The notes beneath the pieces were generated by a model. That model made no database searches, was not told the origin of the DNA, and saw only the letters and a program-made list of their open reading frames with translations. Source: Zoogloea sp035335645 (GTDB lineage: Bacteria; Pseudomonadota; Gammaproteobacteria; Burkholderiales; Rhodocyclaceae). From it: a DNA stretch of 20,287 bases. The DNA lies in contig DAOQMM010000067.1 of NCBI GenBank assembly GCA_035335645.1, forward strand, positions 1 through 20,287. Direction: 5' to 3'. This document shows, piece after piece, positions 8,026 through 15,295 of this stretch; positions within the stretch are counted from its first letter, which is position 1, and each line of letters opens with the position of its first letter. A program made the translations under genes and the position numbers.

Positions 8026-9366
8026 ATGCCCTCCACCGACACCACCGCCCACCCAGCGTCCATCCTGGTCCGCGGCCAGATCCTGCACTTCCTCGCCGAT
8101 CCCGGCCCGGAAGATGACCCCGCCGCCTGGGAATACTTCGACGACGGCGCCCTGTGGATCGTGGATGGCCGCATCCACGCCGCCGGCCCGTGGGAAGCCC
8201 TCCACGCCGCCCTGCCACCGGCCCGCCGCGCCGCCGCCACCTACTACGACTACCGCGGCCGCCTGGTCCTGCCCGGCCTGGTCGACACCCACCTGCACTA
8301 CGCCCAGGCCGGCGCCCTCGGCAGCTTCGGGCGCGACCTGCTGGACTGGCTCGGCGGCGCCATCTTCCCGGCGGAGGCCAGCTTCGCCGACCCCGGCGTC
8401 GCCGAGCGCACCGCCGCCTTCGTCGCCGACCGCCTGCTCGCCCACGGCACCACCACCGCCTCGGTCTTCGCCACCGTCCACGCCCACTCGGTGGATGCCT
8501 TCTTCGCCGCCGCCGAAGCCCGCCAGATGCGCGTGCTGTGCGGCAAGGTGCTGATGGACCGGCACTGCCCCGACGCCCTGCGCGACACGGCCGCCTCCGG
8601 CGCTGCCGACAGCCTCGCCCTCATCGAACGCTGGCATGGCCGCGGACGCCTGCGCTACAGCCTGAGCCCACGCTTCGCCCCCACCTCCACGCCGGAACAG
8701 CTGCAGCGCACCGGCGAACTCTTCGCCGCCTGGCCCGACCTGCACCTGCAGAGCCACCTGGCGGAAAGCCACGGCGAGCGTGCCTGGATCGCCCGCCTCT
8801 TCCCCGGCTGTCGCGACGATGCCGAGGTCTACGCCCGCTACGGTCTGCTCGGCCCGCGCGCCATCTACGCCCACGCCCTCCACCTGGACGATTCCCAGCG
8901 CCGCGCCCTGGCCGCCACCGGCACGGCCGTCGCGTTCTGTCCCAGCGCCAACCTCTTCCTGGGCAGCGGCTTCTTCGACTACGCCGCCAGCACGGCCGCC
9001 GGCCTGCGCGTCGGCCTCGCCAGCGACGTGGGCGCCGGCACCAGCTTCAGCCTGATCCGCAGCCTCGGCCGCGCCTTCGATGTGAGCCAGGCCACCGGCG
9101 CGCCCCTGTCGGCCCTGCGCGGCTGGTTTCTCGCCACCCTGGGCGGCGCGCAGGCGCTCTCCCTGGACGACTGCATCGGCAGCTTCCAGCCCGGCCGCGA
9201 GGCCGATTTCGTGGTACTCGATCTGGCCGCCACACCGGAGCTGGCGTGGCGCATGGGACAGGCGCGCAGCCTCACGGACCAGCTGTTCGCGCTGATGATC
9301 CTGGGTGACGAGCGCTGCGTCGTCGCCACCCATCTGCTCGGCCGCCGGCGCTGGGCGCGGCCCTGA
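8026..9366 (+). CDS. guaD: Guanine deaminase
   Basis: A 446-residue amidohydrolase-superfamily enzyme converting guanine to xanthine and ammonia in cytosolic purine salvage or use as nitrogen source. Metal-binding and catalytic residues are all visible: PGLVDTHLHY (H89, H91), LQSHLAES (H244, E247), IYAHALHL (H283) and LASDVGAGTSFSLIRSLGRA (D334). The SPRFAPTST segment (214-222) and the DVGAGTS block are specific for guanine deaminases within the superfamily. ATG 8026 gives the normal family length; the ribosome site is weak and the upstream gap is 225 bases. No other purine-catabolism gene is in view, so it may act alone. It converges on the chemoreceptor gene. Confidence 0.93.
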   Translation: MPSTDTTAHPASILVRGQILHFLADPGPEDDPAAWEYFDDGALWIVDGRIHAAGPWEALHAALPPARRAAATYYDYRGRLVLPGLVDTHLHYAQAGALGSFGRDLLDWLGGAIFPAEASFADPGVAERTAAFVADRLLAHGTTTASVFATVHAHSVDAFFAAAEARQMRVLCGKVLMDRHCPDALRDTAASGAADSLALIERWHGRGRLRYSLSPRFAPTSTPEQLQRTGELFAAWPDLHLQSHLAESHGERAWIARLFPGCRDDAEVYARYGLLGPRAIYAHALHLDDSQRRALAATGTAVAFCPSANLFLGSGFFDYAASTAAGLRVGLASDVGAGTSFSLIRSLGRAFDVSQATGAPLSALRGWFLATLGGAQALSLDDCIGSFQPGREADFVVLDLAATPELAWRMGQARSLTDQLFALMILGDERCVVATHLLGRRRWARP

Positions 9367-9369
9367 ACG

Positions 9370-9385
9370 ACCCGCCGCGGCGGGT
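9370..9385. terminator. Perfect 16-bp palindrome between convergent genes
   Basis: ACCCGCCGCGGCGGGT is a perfect palindrome 3 bases after the guaD stop and 12 bases before the end of the chemoreceptor gene. It can form a hairpin in transcripts from either side and may serve as a shared bidirectional terminator. No T-tract is present on either strand. Confidence 0.45.
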
Positions 9386-9397
9386 GCCGGGCAGCCG

Positions 9398-11500
9398 TCA
9401 GGCGATGCGGAAGCGTCCGGTCAGGCCCTGCAGCTCCTCGGCCAGACCCGCCATGCGGCGCGAGGTCTCGCGCATCTGCGAAGCCGTCGCGGCATTGGCC
9501 TCCGACACGCTGGCGATCTGCTCCACGCGCGAGGCGATCTCCCGCGCGGCCACGGACTGCTCGCCCAGGCCGAGCTTGATCTCCTCCATCGCCGCCAGCA
9601 CCGCCACCGAGCTGCCCGAGATCGTCGTCACCGACTCCCCGGCGGAGCGGGCCCGCTCGGCCACGCTGGCGACCCCGCCCACATTCGCGTCCATGTCCGC
9701 CACGGCCTTCGACGTCCCGTCGATGACCTTCTCCACCATCGTGGTGATCTCCCGCGTCGAGTTTCCGGTGCGCTCCGCCAGCTTGCGCACCTCGTCGGCC
9801 ACCACCGCAAAGCCGCGCCCGGCCTCCCCGGCGCGGGCCGCCTCGATGGCGGCGTTGAGGGCCAGCAGATTGGTCTGGTCGGCGATGCCGCTCACCACAT
9901 CCACCACCTTGGTGATGTCCGCGGCAAACGCTTCCAGCGCCTGCATGGTGCCCACCACCTCCTGCGTGGACGCCGACATGCGCGAGATCTCGTCCGACAC
10001 GCTCACCATGATCTGCCCGCCCTCCACGGCCCCGTCGCGGGCGTCGGCGGACAGGCCGTGGGCGCGGATGGTGTTGTCGTTGATGTGGTCGATGGACACC
10101 GACAGCTCCTCGATCGCCGCCGCCAGGGCGCCGGCGTAGGACGACTGCTCCTCCGCCCGCGTGGCGCTCACCTGGGCCGACTCGCGCATCTGCACCAGAC
10201 TCCCCTTCAGATTGGCCGCTTCCTGGCGCAAGGCTGCGGCAATCTCGTGCAGGTTGTTGCGCATCAGCGCCAGGCGCGCCACGAGGATGCCGATCTCGTC
10301 TTCTCCAGCCTGGGGCAGCTCGCACAGCAGATTGCCGCGGGCGATCTCATCCGCGGCGCGCCCCACTGCCGCCAGGGGCTTCACCACCGAGCGGATCGCC
10401 AGGGCGGAAAAGACCACCGCCACCGCCAGCGCCAGCGCCGTCGCACCGCCCAGGCGGGTGCGCGCCTCCGTCACGAAATCGCGGGACTCGCCAACCAGCG
10501 CGTCATTCCAGCGGTTGGTCCCGTTCACCACCGCGTCGATGGCCTTGCGCTGGGCACCGTAGAGTCCCTGCAAGGTGTTCAGGGCCTCCTGCGCGCGGGC
10601 CGCGTTGCCGTCCCGCAGCGCGGCGTAGTAATCCCCGGTGGCGAGGGCATAGAACGGCGCCACCGGCGCGTCGGCCTCCTCGAGGAGCGCCTTGCGCAGC
10701 TCGGGCGGCAGGTCCGCCGCCTGCCACACGGCGTGACGTTCGTCGTATTCCTGCTTCAGCTTGAGCAGACGGCTCCGCGCGGCGTCCAGTTCGGCGCCCT
10801 GCTGATCGCGCATCTCCCGCGCCACCAGATAGCTTTCAATGATGTAGGCCGGCGGCGGCAGGATGTCGGCGAGCAGGTCCTTGCCCTGCACGATGCGCCC
10901 GAAACGGTCGCCATCCACGCCGCTGGAATGGATGACACCGCTCGCCCACCAGGCGGTCAGGGCCAGCAGCAGGAGCAGCACCGCGTTGCCGCTCATGACC
11001 CGCGCCCCCACCGAGCGGCGCCAGGGCCGCATCAGCCGGCGTGTCACGCGCAGCAGCGGACCGGTCCGGGCGACCTGCCCTTCATGCAACCGGACGCTCC
11101 GATCCTTGCGCATGCGCGCGTAGAGCGCCTCGGCCGCCTGCACGTCGACCCGCGACGGCGCCACCCGCACCGACATGTAGCCCGCCCCGTCCATCAGCGG
11201 CGTGACGTTGGCGCGTACCCAGTAGAAACCACCGTTCTTGCGCCGGTTCTTGACGACGCCCGACCACGGACGGCCGCGCTTCAGCGTCGCCCACATGTCA
11301 CGGAAGGCCTCCTCCGGCATGTCCGGATGGCGGACCATGTTGTGGGGCTGACCGATCAGCTCCATGCGTTCGAAGCCGCTCGCCCGCACGAACTCCTCGT
11401 TGCAATCGATGATGGTGCCCTGAACGTCGGTGCGGCTGATGATCGCCGCGCCCGGCGGCAGGTGATATTCGTCCGGCGTGACCGGCAGGTTCGCGCGCAT
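9398..11500 (-). CDS. Methyl-accepting chemotaxis protein with N-terminal PAS domain
   Basis: A 700-residue receptor. An Aer-like PAS domain lies at about residues 10-115 (FVRASGFERMELIGQPHNMVRH, then KNGGFYWVRANVTPL). Transmembrane helix 1 is at about 172-190, a periplasmic domain of about 160 residues follows, helix 2 is at about 353-372, then HAMP (about 373-425). The cytoplasmic signalling hairpin contains the conserved tip around ADQTNLLALNAAIEAARAGE (about 539-560). There is no C-terminal CheR-binding pentapeptide; it ends in TGRFRIA. ATG 11500 is chosen because the PAS domain starts soon after it and AGGA lies about 11 bases upstream. The signal is unknown; Aer-type PAS domains often bind FAD and report redox state. 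A likely FliA promoter lies upstream. Confidence 0.94.
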   Translation of the reverse strand: MRANLPVTPDEYHLPPGAAIISRTDVQGTIIDCNEEFVRASGFERMELIGQPHNMVRHPDMPEEAFRDMWATLKRGRPWSGVVKNRRKNGGFYWVRANVTPLMDGAGYMSVRVAPSRVDVQAAEALYARMRKDRSVRLHEGQVARTGPLLRVTRRLMRPWRRSVGARVMSGNAVLLLLLALTAWWASGVIHSSGVDGDRFGRIVQGKDLLADILPPPAYIIESYLVAREMRDQQGAELDAARSRLLKLKQEYDERHAVWQAADLPPELRKALLEEADAPVAPFYALATGDYYAALRDGNAARAQEALNTLQGLYGAQRKAIDAVVNGTNRWNDALVGESRDFVTEARTRLGGATALALAVAVVFSALAIRSVVKPLAAVGRAADEIARGNLLCELPQAGEDEIGILVARLALMRNNLHEIAAALRQEAANLKGSLVQMRESAQVSATRAEEQSSYAGALAAAIEELSVSIDHINDNTIRAHGLSADARDGAVEGGQIMVSVSDEISRMSASTQEVVGTMQALEAFAADITKVVDVVSGIADQTNLLALNAAIEAARAGEAGRGFAVVADEVRKLAERTGNSTREITTMVEKVIDGTSKAVADMDANVGGVASVAERARSAGESVTTISGSSVAVLAAMEEIKLGLGEQSVAAREIASRVEQIASVSEANAATASQMRETSRRMAGLAEELQGLTGRFRIA

Positions 11501-11630
11501 GATCGTGTCCGTCCTCTCGCGTTTCGGTTTCGGTGAACCGTCTTCCGGACCGGGTCCGGCCGCCTCCGTCGCGCCTGCGCTGCGCGCACGCCGCACCCTT
11601 TCCTGTCCGACATCAATGACAACTGATGCG

Positions 11631-11657
11631 CTATCGACGTTGGAAACGCCGCCTTGA
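11631..11657 (-). promoter_or_regulatory. Candidate sigma-28 (FliA) promoter for the chemoreceptor
   Basis: On the minus strand TCAAGGCG (11657-11650), an 11-base spacer, and GTCGATAG (11638-11631) match the FliA arrangement TAAAGTTT-N11-GCCGATAA. The -10 box matches 6 of 8 bases and the spacer is exact; the -35 box matches 4 of 8 in the part most conserved (T-AAG). Transcription would start near 11624, leaving a leader of about 120 bases. Chemoreceptor genes are standard FliA targets, which supports the call. Confidence 0.6.
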
Positions 11658-11720
11658 GAGCACGTTTTGCATTTTTTTCATTTCGGAAGGCAGCACTGTC
11701 AGGCCCACCCCCGATGCGCG

Positions 11721-12197
11721 TCAGCCCGCCCCCGCCAGCCTCGCCAGCACGGTCTGCAGGCGGGCCATCTCCGCGTCCGACAGCGCCGCGCGCAGCCACG
11801 CGCCCGTCGCCGCCACCACCTCGGCCATCGCCGCCTCGATCTGCGCCGCGCCCGCCGGCGTCAGCGCTGCCGGCTTGACCCGCGCGTCGTCTGCCGCCTG
11901 GCGGCGCAGCACCAGCCCGCGCCCCTCCAGGTGCAGCATCACCTTGGTGAGCCCGCCGGAGGTGATCACCACCTCTGCCTGCAGTTGGGAGGGCGTCAGC
12001 TCGTGGGGCGGTGGGGCATTGCGCAAAGTCGCCAGCACGTCGAACTCCGCCAGGGACAAGTCGTAGCGGGCCAGGACCGGGCGCATCGTCTCCAGCGAGC
12101 GGGCGCGCGCGCCCTGCAGGGCCAGGAAGAGGGGCACGACCCGGGAATCGAGACTGTGATCCCAGCGCGGAGAATCCTGATCGGCAACGACGTTCAT
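11721..12197 (-). CDS. MarR-family transcriptional regulator
   Basis: A 158-residue winged-helix regulator. It has an N-terminal dimerisation helix, a DLSLAEFDVLATLRNAPPPHEL helix-turn-helix entry, the recognition region TPSQLQAEVVITSGGLTKVM and the wing GRGLVLRRQAADDARVKPAALT. A C-terminal helix completes the dimer interface. GAGGA lies just before ATG 12197. It is divergent from the ferric-reductase-like gene with 108 bases between start codons that contain dyad symmetries, so it most likely controls that gene and itself. The ligand or oxidant it senses is unknown; I see no obvious Cys near the N-terminus of the OhrR type. Confidence 0.92.
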   Translation of the reverse strand: MNVVADQDSPRWDHSLDSRVVPLFLALQGARARSLETMRPVLARYDLSLAEFDVLATLRNAPPPHELTPSQLQAEVVITSGGLTKVMLHLEGRGLVLRRQAADDARVKPAALTPAGAAQIEAAMAEVVAATGAWLRAALSDAEMARLQTVLARLAGAG

Positions 12198-12242
12198 GGG
12201 TGTCCTCGGGAAACATCCCCGTTATGTAAAGGCAGGCAAATC

Positions 12243-12262
12243 ATCTTGCTGGAAAGATATCT
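12243..12262. promoter_or_regulatory. Probable MarR operator (overlapping dyads) and candidate promoter
   Basis: ATCTT (12243-12247) and AAGAT (12254-12258) form an inverted repeat, and AGATATCT (12255-12262) is a second, overlapping perfect palindrome. This AT-rich patch stands out from its surroundings. A weak promoter for the reductase, TTGCTG (12247-12252) and TAGATT (12269-12274) with 16-base spacing, overlaps it. Binding by the MarR protein would then block transcription. Confidence 0.5.
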
Positions 12263-12270
12263 GCCCGATA

Positions 12271-12301
12271 GATTGGACTCAAGTCCCATTCAGATCCAAT
12301 C
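12271..12301 (+). promoter_or_regulatory. Inverted repeat in the reductase leader
   Basis: GATTGGA (12271-12277) and TCCAATC (12295-12301) are perfect 7-base complements separated by 17 bases, and end 4 bases before ATG 12306. Inside lies GGACT-CA-AGTCC (12276-12287). No Shine-Dalgarno is seen before this start. The element may be an RNA hairpin that hides the start region or another operator. Confidence 0.4.
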
Positions 12302-12305
12302 CACC

Positions 12306-13640
12306 ATGAAAGCCATCCAGCGCACCCTCGCCGGCTTCCTGCTCCTGCTCACCGCCGGCTGGGCCCTCTCCGAGCCCGGCGACCTCGTGGCCATCGCCAG
12401 CTTCTTCGACTTCCGCAGCCTCTTCATGCAATGGAGCGGCGTGATCGCCATCGGCGTCATGAGCCTCGCCATGATCCTGTCCCTGCGCCCCGCCGTCCTC
12501 GAACCCTACCTCGGCGGGCTGGACAAGCTCTACCGCCTGCACAAATGGCTGGGCATCACCGCCCTGGGCATCACCCTCGCCCACTGGCTGATGGCCAAGT
12601 CCCCCAAGTGGCTGATCGCCCTCGGCTGGCTCGAACGCCGCGGCCGCCGCCCGCGCCCGAGCTTTCCCGAAGGCTCCCTGCAGGGCCTCTTCGCCGGCCT
12701 CCACGGCCTCGCCGAAGACGTGGGCGAATGGGCCTTCTACGGCGCCCTGGTGCTGATGCTCATCGCCCTCATCAAGGCCTTTCCCTACCGCCGCTTCGTG
12801 CAGACCCACCGCCTGCTGCCCCTCGCCTATCTGGCGCTGGTCTTCCACGCCGTCATCCTGCTCAAGTTCGACGCCTGGCGCGGCCCCATCGGCCCCCTGC
12901 TGGTCGCGTTGATGGCCCTCGGCAGCGTCGCCGCCGTGTCCAGCCTGCTCGGCTGGCGCCCCGGCAGGCGCCCTGTCACCGGCACCGTCACGGCCGTGGC
13001 CGCCGACGCCATCGATCCGGTCCTCACCGTCGACCTCCGGCTCGACCCCGGCTGGCCCGGCCACACCGCCGGCCAGTTCGCCTTCGTCACCTTCGACAGC
13101 CGCGAGGGCGCCCACCCCTTCACCCTCGCCTCCGCCTGGCGCGGCGACGGCTACATCCAGTTCCGCATCAAGGCCCTCGGCGACTACACCCGCACGCTGG
13201 CCGCCCGTCTCCACCCCGGCGCCCGCGTCAGCCTGGAAGGCCCCTACGGCCGCTTCACCTTCGGCGGCAACGCCGCGCGTCAGATCTGGATCGCCGGCGG
13301 CATCGGCATCACCCCCTTCCTGGCCCGCCTGCAGGCCCTCGCCGCCACCCCCGACGGGCGCCGCACGGATCTCTTCCACTGCACCGCGCGCTATTCCGCC
13401 GACGCGGTCCGTCAGCTCCGCCACGCCACCGACGCCGCCGGCGTGCGCCTGCACATGCTGTGGGACGAACGGGACGGCCGCCTCGACGCCGCCCGCCTCG
13501 CCGAGACCGTGCCCGACTGGCGCGACGCCGACATCTGGTTCTGCGGTCCGGCGCCCTTCGGCGACGCCCTGCGCACGGGCCTCGTCCGCCTCGGCCTGCC
13601 CGCCCGGCGCTTCCACCAGGAACTCTTCGAGATGCGCTGA
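12306..13640 (+). CDS. Ferric-reductase-like transmembrane flavoprotein
   Basis: A 444-residue membrane oxidoreductase of the ferric reductase/NADPH-oxidase group. The N-terminal half is a membrane domain with about six helices and two histidine pairs fitting two haems: H79/H93 and H168/H181. The C-terminal half is a ferredoxin-NADP reductase-like module: the FAD site HPFTLAS (270-276), an EGPYGRF segment (311-317), the NAD(P) site AGGIGITPFLA (330-340) and a terminal FCGP (412-415). It should pass electrons from cytosolic NAD(P)H through FAD and haem across the membrane to an acceptor such as Fe(III), Cu(II) or oxygen. The acceptor is not known. The gene is divergent from marR, which probably represses it. 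ATG 12306 lacks a clear ribosome site. Confidence 0.92.
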   Translation: MKAIQRTLAGFLLLLTAGWALSEPGDLVAIASFFDFRSLFMQWSGVIAIGVMSLAMILSLRPAVLEPYLGGLDKLYRLHKWLGITALGITLAHWLMAKSPKWLIALGWLERRGRRPRPSFPEGSLQGLFAGLHGLAEDVGEWAFYGALVLMLIALIKAFPYRRFVQTHRLLPLAYLALVFHAVILLKFDAWRGPIGPLLVALMALGSVAAVSSLLGWRPGRRPVTGTVTAVAADAIDPVLTVDLRLDPGWPGHTAGQFAFVTFDSREGAHPFTLASAWRGDGYIQFRIKALGDYTRTLAARLHPGARVSLEGPYGRFTFGGNAARQIWIAGGIGITPFLARLQALAATPDGRRTDLFHCTARYSADAVRQLRHATDAAGVRLHMLWDERDGRLDAARLAETVPDWRDADIWFCGPAPFGDALRTGLVRLGLPARRFHQELFEMR

Positions 13641-13646
13641 GCACGC

Positions 13647-13675
13647 GGCGCGGCGCGCGCGTCCCCTGCCGCGCC
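13647..13675 (+). terminator. Hairpin downstream of the reductase gene
   Basis: GGCGCGGC (13647-13654) and GCCGCGCC (13668-13675) form a perfect 8-bp stem with a 13-base loop, starting 7 bases after the reductase stop. It lies just upstream of the candidate nhaD promoter. There is no T-tract, so Rho-dependent or stalling-type termination is more likely. Confidence 0.4.
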
Positions 13676-13701
13676 AGGGCCCGGACGCCCGCCCGCTGCG
13701 C

Positions 13702-13707
13702 TAGAAT
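13702..13707 (+). promoter_or_regulatory. Candidate -10 element for the nhaD leader
   Basis: TAGAAT (5 of 6 to consensus) is preceded by GCTGCGC. Similar TAGAAT and TACAAT boxes precede other genes in this window. No good -35 box is found, so an activator may be needed. A transcript starting near 13714 would begin exactly at the folded leader. Confidence 0.45.
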
Positions 13708-13714
13708 CCACCCC

Positions 13715-13782
13715 GGGTGTCCCTCCGCGCCGTGCGGACGGACAGGTTTCGTGACGGTCGGGCCGCCTCACGGGAACATCCC
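13715..13782 (+). ncRNA. Candidate structured leader RNA (possible riboswitch) upstream of nhaD
   Basis: Three helices can be drawn in 68 bases. P2: TGTCC (13718-13722) and TCCGC (13724-13728) pair with GCGGA (13734-13738) and GGACA (13740-13744), interrupted only by a C-C mismatch and capped by a GCCGT loop. P3: GTGA (13751-13754) pairs with TCAC (13768-13771), with CGG/CCG inside. A third hairpin, GGGA-ACA-TCCC, is at 13772-13782. Alternatively GGGTGT (13715-13720) pairs with ACA-T-CCC (13776-13782), closing a three-way junction and competing with P2 and the third hairpin. The element begins about 8 bases after a -10 box and ends 3 bases before a small ORF. Position upstream of a Na+/H+ antiporter suggests a cation-sensing switch; I cannot confirm a known class by eye. 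Confidence 0.5.
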
Positions 13783-13785
13783 ATC

Positions 13786-13953
13786 ATGGCCCTCCGCCCA
13801 CTGCGCAGACGCCTGCGCGCCCGCCTGTCCCCCGCCACGACGGCACCGCCGTGTCCCGCCGTTGCTGCCTTCGCGGCCCCCCACGCACGCTTCCCCGCAC
13901 CGCCGCGACGCCCTGACGCGCCGCGCTGCGCCATTCGGCGCCTCCCCGTCTGA
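13786..13953 (+). CDS. Possible small Arg-rich leader ORF before nhaD
   Basis: ATG 13786 opens a 55-codon frame beginning MALRPLRRRLRARLSP and ending at TGA 13951-13953, 13 bases before the nhaD start. It is Arg-, Pro- and Ala-rich, which is also what random G+C-rich DNA would encode, and it matches no family I know. Its position directly after the folded leader and immediately before nhaD makes a leader peptide or translational coupling possible. The ribosome site (CGGGA, about 10 bases upstream) would lie inside the third hairpin. A hairpin GCGCC-ATTC-GGCGC (13928-13941) lies near its end. Confidence 0.25.
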   Translation: MALRPLRRRLRARLSPATTAPPCPAVAAFAAPHARFPAPPRRPDAPRCAIRRLPV

Positions 13954-13966
13954 CCGGAATGCCCCC

Positions 13967-15253
13967 ATGCTCACCGTCCTCATCCTGATCTTCGCGGTCA
14001 CCTACCTGGCCATCGCCCTCGAGCACCCCCTCAACCTCCACAAATCCGCCTCAGCCCTGGCCGGCGCCGGTCTGATGTGGACCATCTACGCCCTGCTCGG
14101 GCCGGACGCCGCCACCGTCGCCCACCAGCTCGACGACACCGTCACCGCCACGGCGCAGATCGTCTTCTTCCTGATGGGCGCCATGGCCATCGTCGAGGTC
14201 ATCGACGCCCACCACGGCTTCGACGTCCTCACCCGCCGCATCCGCACCACCCGGCAGACCACCCTGCTGTGGCTCGTCGGCAGCGCCACCTTCGTGCTGA
14301 GCGCCGTGCTCGACAACCTCACCACCACCATCGTGATGATCTCCCTGCTGCGCACGCTGCTGGCCCGCCACGAGGACCGCCTCGTCTTTGCCGGCCTCGT
14401 GGTCATCGCCGCCAATGCCGGCGGGGCGTGGTCCCCCATCGGCGACGTCACCACCACCATGCTGTGGATCGGCGGCCAGCTCAGCGCCGCCGCCATCATC
14501 CGCTCGGCCCTGCTGCCGTCCCTCGTGTGCACGCTGGTGCCCCTCCTGGTCCTCAGCCTCGCCCTGCGCGGCCGGCCCGTCGTCGCGCCGGACGCGCCGG
14601 ACCCCGCCACCGCCGGGCCCGGCGCAACCGAGTTTGAGCGCCGCTTCATGTTCGCCCTGGGCATCGGCGTGCTCGTCGCGGTCCCCGCCTTCAAGACCCT
14701 GACCCACCTCCCGCCCTTTCTAGGCATCCTCTTCGGGCTGGGCATCGTGTGGCTGGCGGGCGACCTGATCCACCGGGACAAGTCCGCCGAGTACCGCGAA
14801 CGCCTGACCCTCGCCCACGCCCTCGGCCGCATCGACCTGGGCTCCGTCGTGTTCTTCGTCGGCATCCTGCTGGCCGTCGCCACGCTGGAACACACCCACC
14901 TGCTGTCCGCCCTCGCCGCCTGGCTGGACCTGCGGGTGGGCCGCGAAGACCTCATCGTGCTGCTCATCGGCATGGCCAGCGCGGTGGTGGACAATGTGCC
15001 CATGGTGGCCGGCGCGATGGGCATGTATCCCCTCGCCGACTACCCTGCGGATCACTTCCTGTGGCGCTTCCTGGCCTATTGCGCAGGCACCGGCGGCTCC
15101 GTGCTGATCATCGGCTCGGCGGCGGGCGTCGCCGCCATGGGCATGGCCCACATCCCCTTCGGCTGGTACCTGCGGCGCATCAGCGGGCTCGCCCTGCTCG
15201 GCTACCTGGCGGGCGCCGGGGTGTTCGTGCTGCAGCAGGGCGTGGCGGCCTGA
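13967..15253 (+). CDS. nhaD: NhaD-type Na+/H+ antiporter
   Basis: A 428-residue inner-membrane protein of the NhaD branch of the ion-transporter superfamily. It exchanges cytoplasmic Na+ or Li+ for external H+, supporting salt tolerance and pH balance. Diagnostic stretches are LDNLTTTIVM (around 115-124), NAGGAWSPIGDVTTTMLW (150-167) and, in the second half, ASAVVDNVPMVAGAMGMYPL. The internal repeat of the DN motif (DNLTTT and DNVPMV) reflects the inverted-repeat fold. ATG 13967 is preceded by CGGAA about 8 bases upstream. Length matches the family. The long structured leader suggests post-transcriptional control. It converges on the M20 gene. Confidence 0.92.
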   Translation: MLTVLILIFAVTYLAIALEHPLNLHKSASALAGAGLMWTIYALLGPDAATVAHQLDDTVTATAQIVFFLMGAMAIVEVIDAHHGFDVLTRRIRTTRQTTLLWLVGSATFVLSAVLDNLTTTIVMISLLRTLLARHEDRLVFAGLVVIAANAGGAWSPIGDVTTTMLWIGGQLSAAAIIRSALLPSLVCTLVPLLVLSLALRGRPVVAPDAPDPATAGPGATEFERRFMFALGIGVLVAVPAFKTLTHLPPFLGILFGLGIVWLAGDLIHRDKSAEYRERLTLAHALGRIDLGSVVFFVGILLAVATLEHTHLLSALAAWLDLRVGREDLIVLLIGMASAVVDNVPMVAGAMGMYPLADYPADHFLWRFLAYCAGTGGSVLIIGSAAGVAAMGMAHIPFGWYLRRISGLALLGYLAGAGVFVLQQGVAA

Positions 15254-15274
15254 CCCACGCCGGTCCACGGCCGC

Positions 15275-15288
15275 CCGGCGCGCGCCGG
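15275..15288. terminator. 14-bp palindrome between convergent nhaD and M20 genes
   Basis: CCGGCGCGCGCCGG is a perfect palindrome in the 42-base gap between the two stop codons. It resembles the palindrome after guaD in position and could end transcripts from both sides. No T-tract is present. Confidence 0.4.
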
Positions 15289-15295
15289 CACGGCG

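Noticed and set aside
7219..9333. Long minus-strand open frame opposite PAP2 and guanine deaminase
   Set aside because: Composition is Gly/Ala/Gln repeats with no family motif, while the plus strand encodes two complete enzymes.
11665..11690. T-rich stretch (run of seven T) upstream of the chemoreceptor as a terminator
   Set aside because: No stable stem precedes the T-run on the plus strand, and no gene is transcribed in that direction into it.
11356..12216. Minus-strand frame overlapping marR and the chemoreceptor start
   Set aside because: It is out of frame with both real genes and shows no domain.
12431..13966. Upstream extension of the nhaD frame through the reductase gene
   Set aside because: The extension is Arg/Pro-rich nonsense overlapping the reductase; the antiporter homology starts at MLTVLILIFA (13967).
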